A DNA stretch of 64,000 bases from Neostapfia colusana. Lineage: Eukaryota > Streptophyta > Magnoliopsida > Poales > Poaceae. The notes under the pieces were generated by a model. It was given only the letters and a program-made list of their open reading frames with translations, made no database searches and was not told the DNA's origin. Positions within the stretch are counted from its first letter, which is position 1, and the number at the start of each line of letters is the position of its first letter. Location of the stretch: assembly GCA_030760725.1 (NCBI GenBank), contig JASWHV010000012.1:54033652-54097651 (forward strand), given 5' to 3'. The position numbers and the translations under genes are program-made. Shown piece after piece: positions 41,354 to 54,183 of this stretch.

Positions 41354-42124
41354 ATGGTTCGCATGATCCGCACCGCCCGCAAGTCCACCAGAGGGAGAGT
41401 TCCTGTAGTTGCCCTTGCCTTGAGAGAGGAGAACCGTCCGGTAACGTACCACTCCTATGGGTTGGCAGTAGGAGGCTTGTTGCGCCGTCTTCGGCGTATG
41501 CTCCACGCTGCCGGCAATGTGGGCAAGCTGATCATACACTACAGCTCTACCAGGACCATCCGTGAGAAGCGGGAAGAATGGAGCTCAGAAATGAGGATTA
41601 TCCATGAAAATCAGCTGCTCAAGATCCACCGCTCTCCAGCTTGTCGGGCGACTCAGGTCGACGCTAAGAAGGATGTCACCTGGGAGGCCATCACCTGCCA
41701 GAGTTACATCAACCGTCGCCACCTGGACAGGACTGAGTACATGTATGTCCTCCAGCGTGAGAGTGGTACAGCGGAGTACAAGTACCCACCAGTGCAGTAG
41801 GGGACTTCCCATGAGCACATGGACCTGTGCTTGGAGGATGCTGCTATGCTCATCACTCGACTGCAGGAGTGCCAGCAGGAGCTTTAGGATGTTCGTGACA
41901 CCCTGAAGGAGACTGAGGCATTGCTTCGCGCCAGCCTGAGGGCGAGAGAAAGAGGAGATGGGAATGAACTGTGTGTCACCGTGAATGACACATGGACTCC
42001 TGACTCTCCAGACCGCCGGGCGAGCAAGCGTCGCCGCACTTCTCCACCAGCAGCTTCCCCACCCAAAGAGGAATCAGAGGGCAGCCGCAATAATGAGGAA
42101 GACCCCGAAGAGCCAGCTCAGTGA
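41354..42124 (+). pseudogene. orf0 of A2, two nonsense codons
   Basis: Colinear with A1 orf0. The reading frame has TAG at 41798-41800 and at 41886-41888, both at positions that are Gln codons (CAA or CAG) in A1 and A3. The H3-like N-terminus is retained (RTARKST), with Arg replacing the first Gly after it. The C-terminal half is otherwise open to TGA at 42122. Confidence 0.85.
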
Positions 42125-42463
42125 TACGAGTCGTTTAGAGTTCTTTCCCTTATTACAGCAGGTTATCGAGTAGTCAAGTCAATACCTTAGTTATTTGTGT
42201 GTTAATGTATGGTGTGTGACGTGAGTTGTGGAAGCCATGGGTGTTTGTCCACAACCTCGTCTTTGGATTGCTTTGCTTTGATGTGTGAACCCTTATGAAT
42301 TAAGAGTGCATTTATTTTCGCGTGAGACGTGAGTCCCAAAAATCTACGTGAAACCCTCAGAAAATGTTTAATATATTAAGACCTCAAATGTTTAAGTTCA
42401 AACAAGCAATTTAGGAAGTTAATACGTAATGCTTTAAGATTAACATTTGGTTGATCATGATAG

Positions 42464-45400
42464 ATGGCTGGAAGAGGAAAGGGTTGTGGTGCCAACCCCA
42501 CCACCAACAACAATGAGGCCGGCAACGCTCATCTTTCTAGAGGACAAGACAGGGGTGGTCGTCGTGAAGGAGCTGATCCTATCCACCAAATGCTTGAAAT
42601 CAGAATCAGCTCATCCAGAACCTAACTCAAGTGGTGGCCAACTTGAACCAAGCTCCACCCCCACCATCTGCACCATGCCAACCAAGGTTGAGTGAGTTTC
42701 TGGGGACTCAACCTCCAAAGTTTGCAAGTGCTGCTGAACTTCTGGAGGCAGATGACTTGCTAAAGACCATTGAGAGCAAGATGAGGATCATACAATGCCA
42801 AGGGTATGAGAGGGTGCTGTTCGCCTCTCACCAATTGCATGGACCTGTTGCTGATTGGTGGACCGCTTATGTGGCAGCCCATCATGACTCCGAGAACATC
42901 ACTTGGGAAGAGTTCAAGCGCAGTTTCCGCAACCATTACATACCAAGGGGTGAACTCAAAAAAAAGAGGAAGGAGTTCTTGGGACTGCAGCAAGGAAACA
43001 TGACTGTGAGGGAATACCTCACTAAGTTCACCCAACTATCCCGTTATGCACCACGGGACATCGAAACTGATGAGCAAAAACAGGACTGTTTTGTGGAAGG
43101 ACTTACTATGGAAATGCAGTGTGCAATGTCCTCTAACGAGTATGAAAGCTTCCAAAAGATGGTAGACAGAGCATTTGTCGTGGAGAGGAAGCTGAAGGCC
43201 TTGGAAAATGAAAACAAGAGGAAGGCGGGATGGTCACACCAAGCCTCAAGTAGCAACACACGCCCACGTATGACGCAGCAACCCGCAGGGCAGACGAGCC
43301 GTACTGTGGTACCCTACTCAGCACCCATAGGGTACAACCCGAATTTCAGGCCTCCGTCAGCACCAGCACAGCCGCAGCGTCAGTTTGTACAGCAGCCTCG
43401 CCCCACATATCAACCTCGACCAGCAGTACAAGGACCACCGAACCAACCCCAAGACAACAAAGGCCAGGCACCCAAGGTTGGGGTGCAATGCTTCAAATGT
43501 GGTGAAGTGGGACACTACGCCCATAAGTGCCCAAAGAAGAAGCCCATGCAGCCACAACAGCAGAATGTGATGCGAGGACGGGTGAACCACGTGACCATGG
43601 AGGAAGCGCAAGAGGCACCTGACGTGGTAATTGGTAAGTTTCCTGCCAACTTACACATTGCAACCCTGTTGTTCGATTCTAGTGCCACCCACTCGTTCAT
43701 TGCTCAAGGGTTTGTTAAGAAGCATGATCTAGCAACAACACAAATGAACCATATGCTAACAGTAAACTCTCCAGGGGGAGAGATAAGGACAAGACAAGTG
43801 TGTCCCAAGGTGAATCTAGACATTAATGGGGTAATATTTACTGCAAACCTCATAGTGATAGACTCACAAGGCATAGATATTATTTTGGGTATGGATTGGT
43901 TGACGAAACATAAGGGAATCATCCATTGTTCGACAAGAACGGTGGAACTAACTCACCCTAGTGGCACAAGAGTGAAGTTCATAAATGTACAAGAACCTAG
44001 GAGGGACCTTCAACTCAATCACATTGAGGTGGAAGTGGAAGAGATCAGGATCATCAGGGAATATCCAGGTGTTTTTCCGGAGGAGTTGCCAGGTATGCCC
44101 CGCGATCGTGAAGTGGAATTCGCGATTGAGCTAGTGCCTGGAACAGATCCAATATACAAGAGGCCTTATCGGATGGACTCCAAACAGCTGGAAGAGCTCA
44201 AGGAGCATATAAGTGAATTGACGGAGAAGGGGTATATTCGTCCTAGTTCCTCGCCATGGGGAGCTCCAGTAATATTTGTGTCCAAGAAGGACGGGACCCA
44301 ATGGTTATGCTAAGACTACCGTGTGTTGAATGAAGTAACCATCAAGAACAAGTACCCATTACCACGCATTGAAGACTTATTTGATCAGTTGAGGGGAGCT
44401 TGTGTGTTCTCAAAAATTGATCTCAGCTCGGGATACCACCAACTTAAGATAAGGCAAACCGACATTCCAAAGACAACTTTCATATCTCGGTACGGGATGT
44501 ATGAATACACCGTCATGCCGTTCGGGCTAACTAATGCCCCGGCATACTTCATGTATCTCATGAACAAGGTATTCATGGAATATCTGGACAAATTTGTGGT
44601 GGTTTTCATTGATGACATTCTCATCTTCTCCAAAGATGAAGAAGAACATGAGGGACACTTAAGATTGGTGCTGCAAAAGCTAAGAGAACACCAACTATAT
44701 GCCAAGTTGAGCAAGTGTGAGTTTTGGCTGAAGAGAGTTCCCTTCTTAGGACACATAATCTCGGAGTGAGGAATCTCGGTAGATCCCGCCAAGATCGAGG
44801 ATGTGCAGAAGTGGAAGACCCCTGAAAATGTCGGGGAAGTTCAAAGCTTATTAGGATTGGCTGGGTATTATCGATGGTTTATCGAGGGTTTCTCCAAGAT
44901 TTTGATACCCCTCGCCAAATTGTTAGAGAAGGGAGTCACATTCACATGGACACCGCAGTGCGAGACGATTTTTCAAGAATTGAAGAAAAGATTGACAACA
45001 GCCCCAGTGCTAGTTATGCCGGATATGCAGAAGAATATTTCGGTGTACTGCGATGCATCTGGACACGTGTTGGGATGTGTTCTCATGCAAGAGGGGCATG
45101 TCGTGGCGTATGCGTCCCGACAGCTCCGAAAACACGAGAAGAACTATCCTACACATGACCTAGAGCTAGCCGTAGTGGTACACGCATTGAAGATTTGGCG
45201 GCATTACTTGATGGGGAAGCGGACAGAGATATATACGGATCATAAGAGCTTAAAGTATATTTTCACACAGCCAGATCTCAACCTCAGACAACGGAGATGG
45301 TTAGATCTAATCAACTTCTTCGATGTGGGCATCAACTATCATCCTGGGAAAGCGAACGTCATGGCAGATGCTTTAAGCCGGAAGGTGCAGGTCAATAGGC

Positions 45401-46934
45401 TGAGCTTAAAGGACATGCCTACAGAATTGAAGGAAGAGGTTGTAAAACTCAATCTATGTCTGGTGAATAGTGGTGAGGCCATCGCCATGGAAGTGGACTC
45501 CACATTAGAGCAAGACATACGCAACGGTCAGAAGAATGACGAGAAGATACAAGAGATTAGAGAACTCATCAAAGAAAATAAAGCCACTGGGTTCAGAGAG
45601 GATGAACAAGGTACGTTGTGGCATGAGAAAAGAATCTGTGTGCCTGAAGTAAAGGAGATCCGTGAATTGATTTTGAAGGAAGCTCATGATTCCGACTATT
45701 CCATTCATCCTGGGAGTACGAAGATGTATCATGACCTCAAGAGCAGATATTGGTGGTATGGCATGAAGCGAGATGTCGCGGAACATGTTGCCCTATGTGA
45801 CACATGTCAGTTGGTGAAAGCAGAACATCAACGACCCATGGGACTGTTGTAACCACTCAAAGTGCCTGAATGAAATGGGAAGAAATAGGTATGGATTTCA
45901 TAGTGGGACTGCCTAGGACCCAATCGGGATATGATTCGATATGGGTCATCATCGATAGGCTAACCAAGGTAGCTCATTTCATCCCCGTGAAAGAAAGCTA
46001 CAGCGGATCCAAGTTGGCGGAATTGTACATGTCAAGGATCGTGTGTTTCCATGGAGTGCCAAAGAAGATAGTGTCGGACCGAGGGACACAGTTCACCTCA
46101 AGGTTCTGGCAGAAGTTACATGAAATCATGGGAACTCATCTAAATTTTAGTTCTGCCTATCACCCCCAGACTGACGGGCAGACGGAAAGAACCAATCAAA
46201 TCCTTGAGGATATGCTGAGAGCGTGAGCGCTCAAGAACAATAGGAGTTGGGATAAGAACTTACCGTATGCGGAGTTCTCCTATAACAACAGCTATCAGGC
46301 TAGTATGAAGATGTCACCATTTGAGGCTTTGTATGGGAGGAAGTTCATAACTCCACTATTTTGGAACCAAACAAGGGAAAGTAAAGTGTTTGGGCCCGAA
46401 GTACTACAAGAAGCCGAGGCGAAGGTAAGGGAAATCCGCAACAACTTGAGGATAGCACAGACCCGACAAAAGAGCTATGCCGATGTACGGAGAAGAGAGC
46501 TCGTTTTCAACATGGGGGACTATGTCTATCTCAAGGTGTCCCCTATCCGAGGACTTCGTCGGTTCAAGGTGAAAGGGAAGTTATCACCTCGATACATCGG
46601 ACCCTTTCAGATTCTGGAGAGGAAAGGCGAAGTGGCATATCAACTAGAACTACCGGCTCGCCTATCAGATGTGCACGATGTATTCCATGTGTCATAGCTC
46701 AAGAAATGTCTAAGGACGCCCGAAGAGATGTTACCCATGAATGAGGTGGACGTACGAGAGGATCTTTCTTATGCCGAGCAACCGGTCAAGGTTTAGGAGA
46801 CAATGGAATGCCACACAAGAAATAAAAGAATCTGGATGTGCAAGGTGCAGTGGAAGCATCACTCGGAAGAGGAAGCCACATGGGAGCGAGAAGACGAGCT
46901 TAAGGCACAGTTCCGGAATTGTTTTCCTAGAACC
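42464..46934 (+). pseudogene. gag-pol of A2, multiple stops and frameshifts
   Basis: Colinear with A1 gag-pol from ATG at 42464. A one-base deletion near 42597 shifts frame. The longest open part (42631-44313) covers gag, zinc knuckle and protease; the protease motif is changed to DSSATHSF, replacing the Gly of DSG. Stops follow at 44311 (in CVDY), 44767, 45850, 46224, 46695 and 46795, and a one-base deletion near 45870 shifts frame before integrase. RT retains VVFIDDILIFSK. The chromodomain end is out of frame. It cannot make a functional polyprotein. Confidence 0.9.
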
Positions 46935-46975
46935 ATCAATCTCGAGGACGAGATTTCTTTTAAGGGGGGTAGAGC

Positions 46976-47128
46976 TGTAACACCCCAAAACCTGCTAAAG
47001 AGGGGAATTTAAAATTTTTTGGACGTATCGCATGTGGTGCAGAAATTCAAATTCAAACTGAAATTCAAATTCAAATCAAAACAGAAAAAGAAAAGGAAAA
47101 GGAAAAAGAAAACCCGGAACCGGCCAGT
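46976..47128 (+). mobile_element. A2 3' LTR, first 153 bp
   Basis: It starts TGTAACACCCC after the polypurine tract, matches the start of the A2 5' LTR at 19930, and is cut at 47128 where A3 begins. The remainder should lie beyond the window. CCAGT at 47124-47128 is the candidate A3 target duplication. Confidence 0.85.
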
Positions 47129-50100
47129 TGTAACACCCCTAAACCTGTAAAGAGGGGAATTTAAAAATTTTTGGACGTATTGCATGGGGTGCAGAAATTC
47201 AAATTTAAATTGGAATTCAAATTCAAATCAAAACAGAAAAGAACAAGAAAAAGAAAAAAAGAAAAACCCCACCGGCCAGTGGGCCGAAACCCACCAGCCG
47301 GCCCAATCTCCCCGCGCCAGCCCCGAACCCGCGCCCCTCTCTTCCTCTCACTGACACGCGGGGCCCGCGTGTCATCCCTCATCTCCCGCGCGCCAAGCCG
47401 ACCCCGGGACCCTTCTCGCACTCGAATCCAAACCACCTCCGAAAAAACGCGCCAACAGCCAATCTTCGGCCCCGGACGCTGCTATTTAACCGAGTCGATC
47501 CTCCACCGCCTTCCCCCGTGAAATTCCCACAAAGAAACTCGCCGAATTTCCTAGCGCGCTCCACTTTTCTCTTCGGTGAGAACCGAAGCTTCGATCACCG
47601 TTTTCTTTTGATCCTTGCTCGGGTTTTTCTGGTCTAACGCGCCGATCATGTTCCACCACCTCCGGGAGTCACGCAGGTGAAGAAAACCTGGTGTTTTGCA
47701 CCCTAGACGCAGCTCCGGCGAGCACCGCCGCTATTTCATCTCGGACCTCGCTGCCGACCGCCTTCCAGGGCCTCCAAGTTTAAGAAAAACCCCGAGGTGA
47801 GATCCCCGACCTCCCCTCTACCGTTCTAAGCCATGATATCCAAGTTTTAGGAGGTATAGACGAAAATCCGAAGATATCCGGCGAGATCGCCGCCTCTTGC
47901 CGCCGGGCAGCGCCGCCCGCGCACGGCCAGGGCGACGTGGCCCCCTGAGGCCCGTCCATTTTAAATCGTGCGGTTCTTATTAGATCTAACCCATACCGCT
48001 TCGCGTTATAATCTCAGCCGTCTATTTTAGATCGGACGGTCCACATCAGCCCCGCGTTATAAAGGCCGGGATTCTTACGCGCTACCCCTGGGGATCTCGG
48101 AAAACACGAGCTAGCCCGGAAACTTCTGATCTAGCCCCTGGAACTTCAGAAATTCATGTAAATTCATTTAAAAATCAGTTTTAGCCCCTGGACTTAATAA
48201 AAATTAAGAAAACCCCTCTGTTATGTGTAGTTAGACCCCTGGAAATTTATGAAATAATAAATTAGACCCTGCAGTAGTGTGGAATTACCTTTTTGACCCT
48301 ATATGATATTGAATTCAGAAATTTGAATATGTGACTAGGATTTAAATTTAAAAGGTAAGGCAAACACATGTACAAATTCAAAATTTAAACTCTCCTAGCA
48401 CTTGGAAAACTTTAGAATGAGTTAAAAATAGATTTTTAGGCTGAAATGAATCTGTCTAATTGTTGTTCATATTTATTTGTTATAGAAACACATCTTTAGG
48501 CTAGGAAATAATTCTGAAAACTGATAAAATAAATTTAAATTAGTTCCCATCAGAGGAGAAGTTCAAAAATATATTATTTAATATTTTAGATCAGAACCTA
48601 TTCTGTTTAGATGACATGTTCTACTATTTAATATTAAAACTCACTTTTAGGCATAGAAAATAAATCTGAAAAATATAGGAAAATAGGTATGCATAATTAG
48701 AAAATGATAAATGAAGTCTCCAAATCCAAAAACTTCAGTTTAGGATTTGGTAGAAGATCTGAAAACCTATTTGGAGTAGTAAAATACCTTTTATACAAAC
48801 TTTGTGGCTAAGAAGTGTAATAATTAAATATAAAGAATTTGTTCAAATTGGAACTTCATATGTAGTGTGCAAATAGAAATCTGAACATAGAAGTTAGAAA
48901 TAATATACATATGTTTATAGGTGAATGTAGGCCAAAAATCAACACATGTAGAGTAACCACAACACTTAAAAATGTGAATGACATTCATAGGTATGTATGC
49001 GTGGTTTGTATGAAGTGAAAGTGTGAACTATGTCTTATGGATTGTTGTTTTCTTTTGCTATGTGTATTGGCATGAATAGAACCTGCCCCAGAGCAAGTTC
49101 TCCCCTTCCAAGACCAAGACTTTCCATTCCCAGAGCAGCAGGAAGAAGGCAAGTGTCCTTGACCACTTTGATCCTATACTAGGATGTGTAGATAGAAATT
49201 ATTTGCATTGTCAATTGAAATATGAAACCCATGCTAGGAAGTTTCCCTAGAATTGCATTACTTTGTTTCCTTGTAGCTTGGGTTGAGATTTATTTTATCA
49301 TGTCATTTATTTATATGCTATGCTTAGCCATGCTTAGAATGGGATAAGTGGGATATGAGATCATCAATTTATTTACCTTACTCTTGAATGAGATATTATG
49401 AGTTATGTAGAGGTAGGGATCGAGGCAAGTTGGATGATTTGGTTGGTGCTGGGTGCACGAGACTCAGGTTTGTGTTTAGTACTTGCCTGGATCCTAAGGA
49501 CCGGTTCATGGAGCATGTAACCTGGCTTTACCGTGCCAACCACATGCTGAGATGGGGCAGCTTGGCCAATTAATTAGGTGTATCCCCGGCGTAGTATGGG
49601 TGTGTTGGATGGTGCGGGGAATAGGTGTCAGCTGGACTACCATATGAACCGCAAGGCTCAAGAGGGGGCCACTGCAGCGGGGTTGGAGCCTCTTGTATGC
49701 TGTTAGGGGTGAAACCTCAGTGGGCCCACGCTCGTCGAGAATCCCTTTGTAAAGGCTTCGTAGTGATCTCCTGGCTACACACCAGGAAAGAGTGAATGTG
49801 GTTCGCGGCCACTGGCATAATGGAGGTTCTTTTAGTCCACCCGGCAACGGGGGATGAAATCACTACATGTGGGTACAGTGGTGCAAACTCTGCAGAGTCA
49901 AAACTGTCATGACAACCGTGCTCACGGTCAAGAGCGGCTTGGACTTATTCATGATTACAGGATGATGACTTTGGAAGTTATGGATGTTAAGCGGAGAGCT
50001 TAACGTTGGAAATGAGATTATGGTTATTTGATTTTGATGATGGGTTGGGAGATTGGGACCATTTCACCTATGTAGTAATGTAGGTGCTTAATAAGCTAAG

Positions 50101-50548
50101 GTGATAGGTATTAATTGCGTAGTGCTTTAACCATGAGTTCAACCTCTCCTTGCTCTGGCCATGCATGACATAACTTTCCCACACTTACTGAGTACCAACG
50201 GTACTCAAACTTGCATATTTGTTGGTTTAAATTGCTGCTCAGGTCAAGGGGATGATGTGGTGTTCAATGACCAAGACTTCGGACCCGAAGAAGGCTTTTA
50301 GGTTCATGGAGTCCCCCGGGCAACGCCTGTGACGGAGCCCACAAGAATAATATTCCGCTGCTGTTTTATTTACATGTCTTGAACTTATCATCGTCCATCG
50401 AGACGTATACTATGTAAGACTTATTTATATTCAACACCTGGCTTGTAATAAATGATGATTCACTATTTGTCATCACATGTATGAGAGAATGATCCTGGCA
50501 TACATGTGGTATTCACTTGGTTGTTCTTCGGAGAAACCAGGTGTGACA
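47129..50548 (+). mobile_element. A3 5' LTR (3420 bp)
   Basis: It starts TGTAACACCCC and ends AGGTGTGACA, followed by primer site TGGTATCAGAGC at 50553-50564. It is uninterrupted. In sequence it is closer to the A2 LTR than to A1, whose first 60 bp contain an extra AT-rich segment. Confidence 0.9.
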
Positions 50549-50552
50549 GAAG

Positions 50553-50564
50553 TGGTATCAGAGC
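50553..50564 (+). promoter_or_regulatory. A3 primer-binding site
   Basis: TGGTATCAGAGC, the initiator-Met tRNA primer site. Confidence 0.92.
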
Positions 50565-50764
50565 CAAGGTTGCCCGTAGGAACGTGGACCTAGGTAGAAA
50601 TGGACATTTAAGGACCCTATTTCCTTAAAAACTATTTTACAAAGGTGTGGGTTGAAAAGTGTTATTTAACAGGGTCACTTTATTCAACTTGTCCCAACTT
50701 TTATTCAAAATACAATTTTTGCTTAACTCTAATCTAACTTAATTTTAAATGCTTTATGTTTTAG

Positions 50765-51535
50765 ATGGTTTGCATGATCCGCACCGCCCGCAAGTCCACC
50801 GGAGGGAGAGTCCCTGTAGTTGCCCTTGCCCTGAGAGAGGAGAATCGTCCGGTGACGTACCACTCCTACGGGTTGGCAGTAGGAGGCTTGTTGCGCCGTC
50901 TACGGCGTATGCTCCACGCTGTCGGCAATACGGGCAAGCTAATCATACACTACAGCTCCACCCGGACCATCAGTGAGAAGCGGGAAGAATGGAGTTCAGA
51001 AATGAGGATTATCCATGAAAATCAGCTGCTCAAGATCCACCGCTCTCCAGCTTGTCGAGCGACACAGGTCGATGCCGAGAAGGATGTCACCTGGGAGGCC
51101 ATCACCTGCCAGAGTTACATCTACCATCGCCACCTGGACAGGACTGAGTACATGTATGTCCTCCAGCGTGAGAGTGGTACAGCGGAGTACAAGTACCCGC
51201 CAGTACAGCAGGGGACTTCCCATGAGCACATGGACCTGTGCTTGGAGGATGCTGCTATGCTCAGCACTCGACTGCAGGAGTGCCAGCAAGAGCTCCAGGA
51301 TGTTCGTGACACCCTGAAGGAGACTGAGGCGTTGCTTCGAGCTAGCTTGAGGGCAAGAGAAAGAGGAGATGGGAATGAACTGTGTGTCACCGTGAATGAC
51401 ACATGGACCCCTGACTCCCCAGATCGCTGGGCGAGCAGGCGTCGCCGCACTTCTCCACCAGCAGCTTCCCCACCCAAAGCGGAGTCAGAGGGAAGCCGCA
51501 ATAATGAGGAAGACCCCGAGGAGCCAGCTCAGTGA
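50765..51535 (+). CDS. orf0 of A3 (256 aa), open
   Basis: Full-length and uninterrupted although the gag-pol of the same element is dead. The N-terminus keeps RTARKSTGGRVP in the same register as histone H3, with Cys for Arg at residue 3. The central basic domain, coiled coil (about 158-197), RRRRTSPP and acidic tail are as in A1. Two or three codons near the end are missing relative to A1 (no final DNE). Whether it is transcribed is unknown. Confidence 0.8.
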   Translation: MVCMIRTARKSTGGRVPVVALALREENRPVTYHSYGLAVGGLLRRLRRMLHAVGNTGKLIIHYSSTRTISEKREEWSSEMRIIHENQLLKIHRSPACRATQVDAEKDVTWEAITCQSYIYHRHLDRTEYMYVLQRESGTAEYKYPPVQQGTSHEHMDLCLEDAAMLSTRLQECQQELQDVRDTLKETEALLRASLRARERGDGNELCVTVNDTWTPDSPDRWASRRRRTSPPAASPPKAESEGSRNNEEDPEEPAQ

Positions 51536-51853
51536 TACGAGTCATGTAAAGTCTTTTCCCTTAGTTCAGCAAGTTATCGAGTAGTCGAGTCAATACCTTA
51601 GTTAATTGTGTGTTAATGTTTGGTGTGTGACATGTGTTGTGGAAGCCATGGGCATTTGTCCACAACCTCGTCTTTTGGTTGCTTTGCCTTGATGTGTGAA
51701 CCCCTATGAATTAAGAGTGCATTTATTTTTGCGTGAGACGTAAAACCCTCAGAAAATGTTAATATAATAAGGCCTCAAAAGTTTATGTTTAAACAAGCAA
51801 ATTGGGAAGTTAATACGTAATGCTTTAAATTAACATTTGGTTGATCATGATAG

Positions 51854-54093
51854 ATGGCCAGAAGAGGAAAGGGTCGTGGTTCCAACCCCGCCAACAACAA
51901 TGATGAGGCCGGCAACCCTCATCTTTCTGGAGGACAAGACAGGGGTGGTCGCCGTGAAGGAGCTGATCCCATCCACCAAATGCTTGAAAATCAGAATTAG
52001 CTCATCCAGAGTTTAACTCAAGTGGTCGCCAACTTGCACCAAGTTCCACCTCCACAAGCTGCACCACGCAACCAAAGTTGAGTGAGTTTCTAGGGACTCA
52101 ACCTCCAAAGTTTGCAAGTGCTGCTGAACCTCTGGAGGCAGATGACTGGCTAAAGACCATTGAGAGCAAGATGAGGATCATACAATGCCAAGGGTATGAG
52201 AGGGTGCTGTTTGCCTCTCACCAATTGCATGGACCTGCTGTTGATTGGTGGACCGCTTACGTAGCAGCCTATCATGACCCCGAGAACATCACTTGGGAAG
52301 AGTTCAAGCGCAGTTTCCTCAACCATTACATACCAAGGGGTGAACTCAAAAACAAGAGGAAGGAGTTCTTGGGACTGCAGCAAGGAAACATGACTGTGAG
52401 GGAATACCTCACCAAGTTCACCCAACTATCCCGTTATGCACCACGGGACATTGAAACTGATGAGTAGAAACAGGACTGCTTTGTGGAAGGGCTTACTGCG
52501 GAGATGCAATGTGCAATGTCCTCCAACGAGTATGAAAGCTTCCAAAAGATGGTAGACAGAGCATTTGTTGTGGAGAGGAAGCTGAAGGCCTTGGAAAATG
52601 AAAACAAGAGGAAGGCGGGATGGTCACACCAAGCCTCCGGTAGCAACACACGCCCACGACTGATGCAGCCACCCGCAGGGCAGACGAGCCGTGCTGTGGT
52701 ACCCTACTCAGCACCGAGAGGGTACAATCCGAATTTCAGGCCTCCGTCAGCACCAGCACAGCCACAACGTCAGTTTGTACAGCAGCCTCGTCCCACATAT
52801 CAACCTCGACCAGCAGTGCAAGGACCACAGAACCAACCCTAAGACAACAAATGCCAGGCACCTAAGGTTGGGGTGCAATGCTTCAACTGTGGTGAAGTGG
52901 GCACTACGCCCATAAGTGCCCAAAGAAGAAGCCCATGCCGCCACCACAGCAGAATGTGATGCGAGGACGGGTGAACCACGTGACCTTGGAGGAAGCGCAA
53001 GAGGCACCTGACGTGGTAATTGGTAAGTTTCCTGCCAATTTACACATTGCAACCCTATTGTTTGATTCTGGTGCTACCCACTCATTCATTGCTCAAGGGT
53101 TTGTTAAGAAGCATGATCTAGCAACAACTCAAATGGACCATATGCTAGCAGTAAACTCTCCATGGGGAGAGATAAGGACAAGACAAGTGTGTCCCAAGGT
53201 GAATCTAGACATTATGGGGTAGTATTTACTGCCAACCTCATAGTGATAGATTCATAAGGGATAGATATTATTTTGGGTATGGATTGGTTGACCAAACATA
53301 AAGGAATCATCCATTGTTCGACAAGAACAGTGGAACTACTCACCCTAGTGGCACAAGAGTAAAGTTCATAACCATACAAGAGCCTAGGAGGGACATTAAA
53401 CTCAATCAAGTTGAGGTGGAAGTGGAGGAGATCAGGATCATCAGGGAATACCTAGATGTTTTTCCGGAGGAGTTGCCAGGTATGCCCCCCGATCGTAAAG
53501 TAGAATTCACGATTGAGCTAGTGCCTGGAACAGCTCCGATATACAAGAGACCCTATCGGATGGATTCCAAACAGCTGGAAGAACTCAAGGAACATTTGAG
53601 AGAATTGACAGAGAAGGGGTACATCCGTCCTAGTTCCTCACCATGGGGAGCTCCAGTGATATTTGTGCCCAAGAAGGACGGAACCCAAAGGTCGTGCGTA
53701 GACTACCGTGTGTTGAATGAAGTAACCATCAAGAACAAGTACCCATTACCCCGCATTGAAGACTTGTTTGATCAGTTGAGGGGAGCTTGTGTGTTCTCGA
53801 AAATTGATCTCAGGTCGGGATACCACCAACTTAAGATAAGGCAAACCGATATTCCAAATACAACTTTCGTATCTCGGTACGGACTGTATGAATACACCGT
53901 CATGCCTTTCGGGCTAACTAATGCCCCGGCATACTTCATGTATCTCATGAACAAGGTATTCATGGAATATCTGGATGACATTCTCGTCTTCTCCAAAGAT
54001 GAAGAAGAACATGAGGAACATCTAAGGTTGGTATTGCAAAAGCTAAGAGAACACCAACTATATGCCAAGTTTTGGCTGAAGAGAGTTCCCTTC
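51854..54093 (+). pseudogene. gag-pol of A3, stops, deletions and interruption by B-plus
   Basis: Colinear with A1 from ATG at 51854. Nonsense codons at about 51997 (TAG), 52465 (TAG), 52840 (TAA) and 53254 (TAA) each replace a Gln codon by a C-to-T change. Small deletions shift frame near 52070, in the zinc-knuckle region (near 52910), and near 53215 and 53335. In RT, 24 bp are missing so that LDKFVVVFIDD becomes LDD, removing half of the catalytic motif; another 15 bp are missing near 54069. The coding region stops at 54093 where the B-plus LTR begins; the remainder should lie right of the window. Confidence 0.9.
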
Positions 54094-54183
54094 TGTCGGT
54101 ACCCGCGATATGGGGTACCCCCGCACACAGGGGAAAATGCCTAAGGATCTCGCCCTTCTCCGCAGGGAGAGCTCTGAAGGCGC

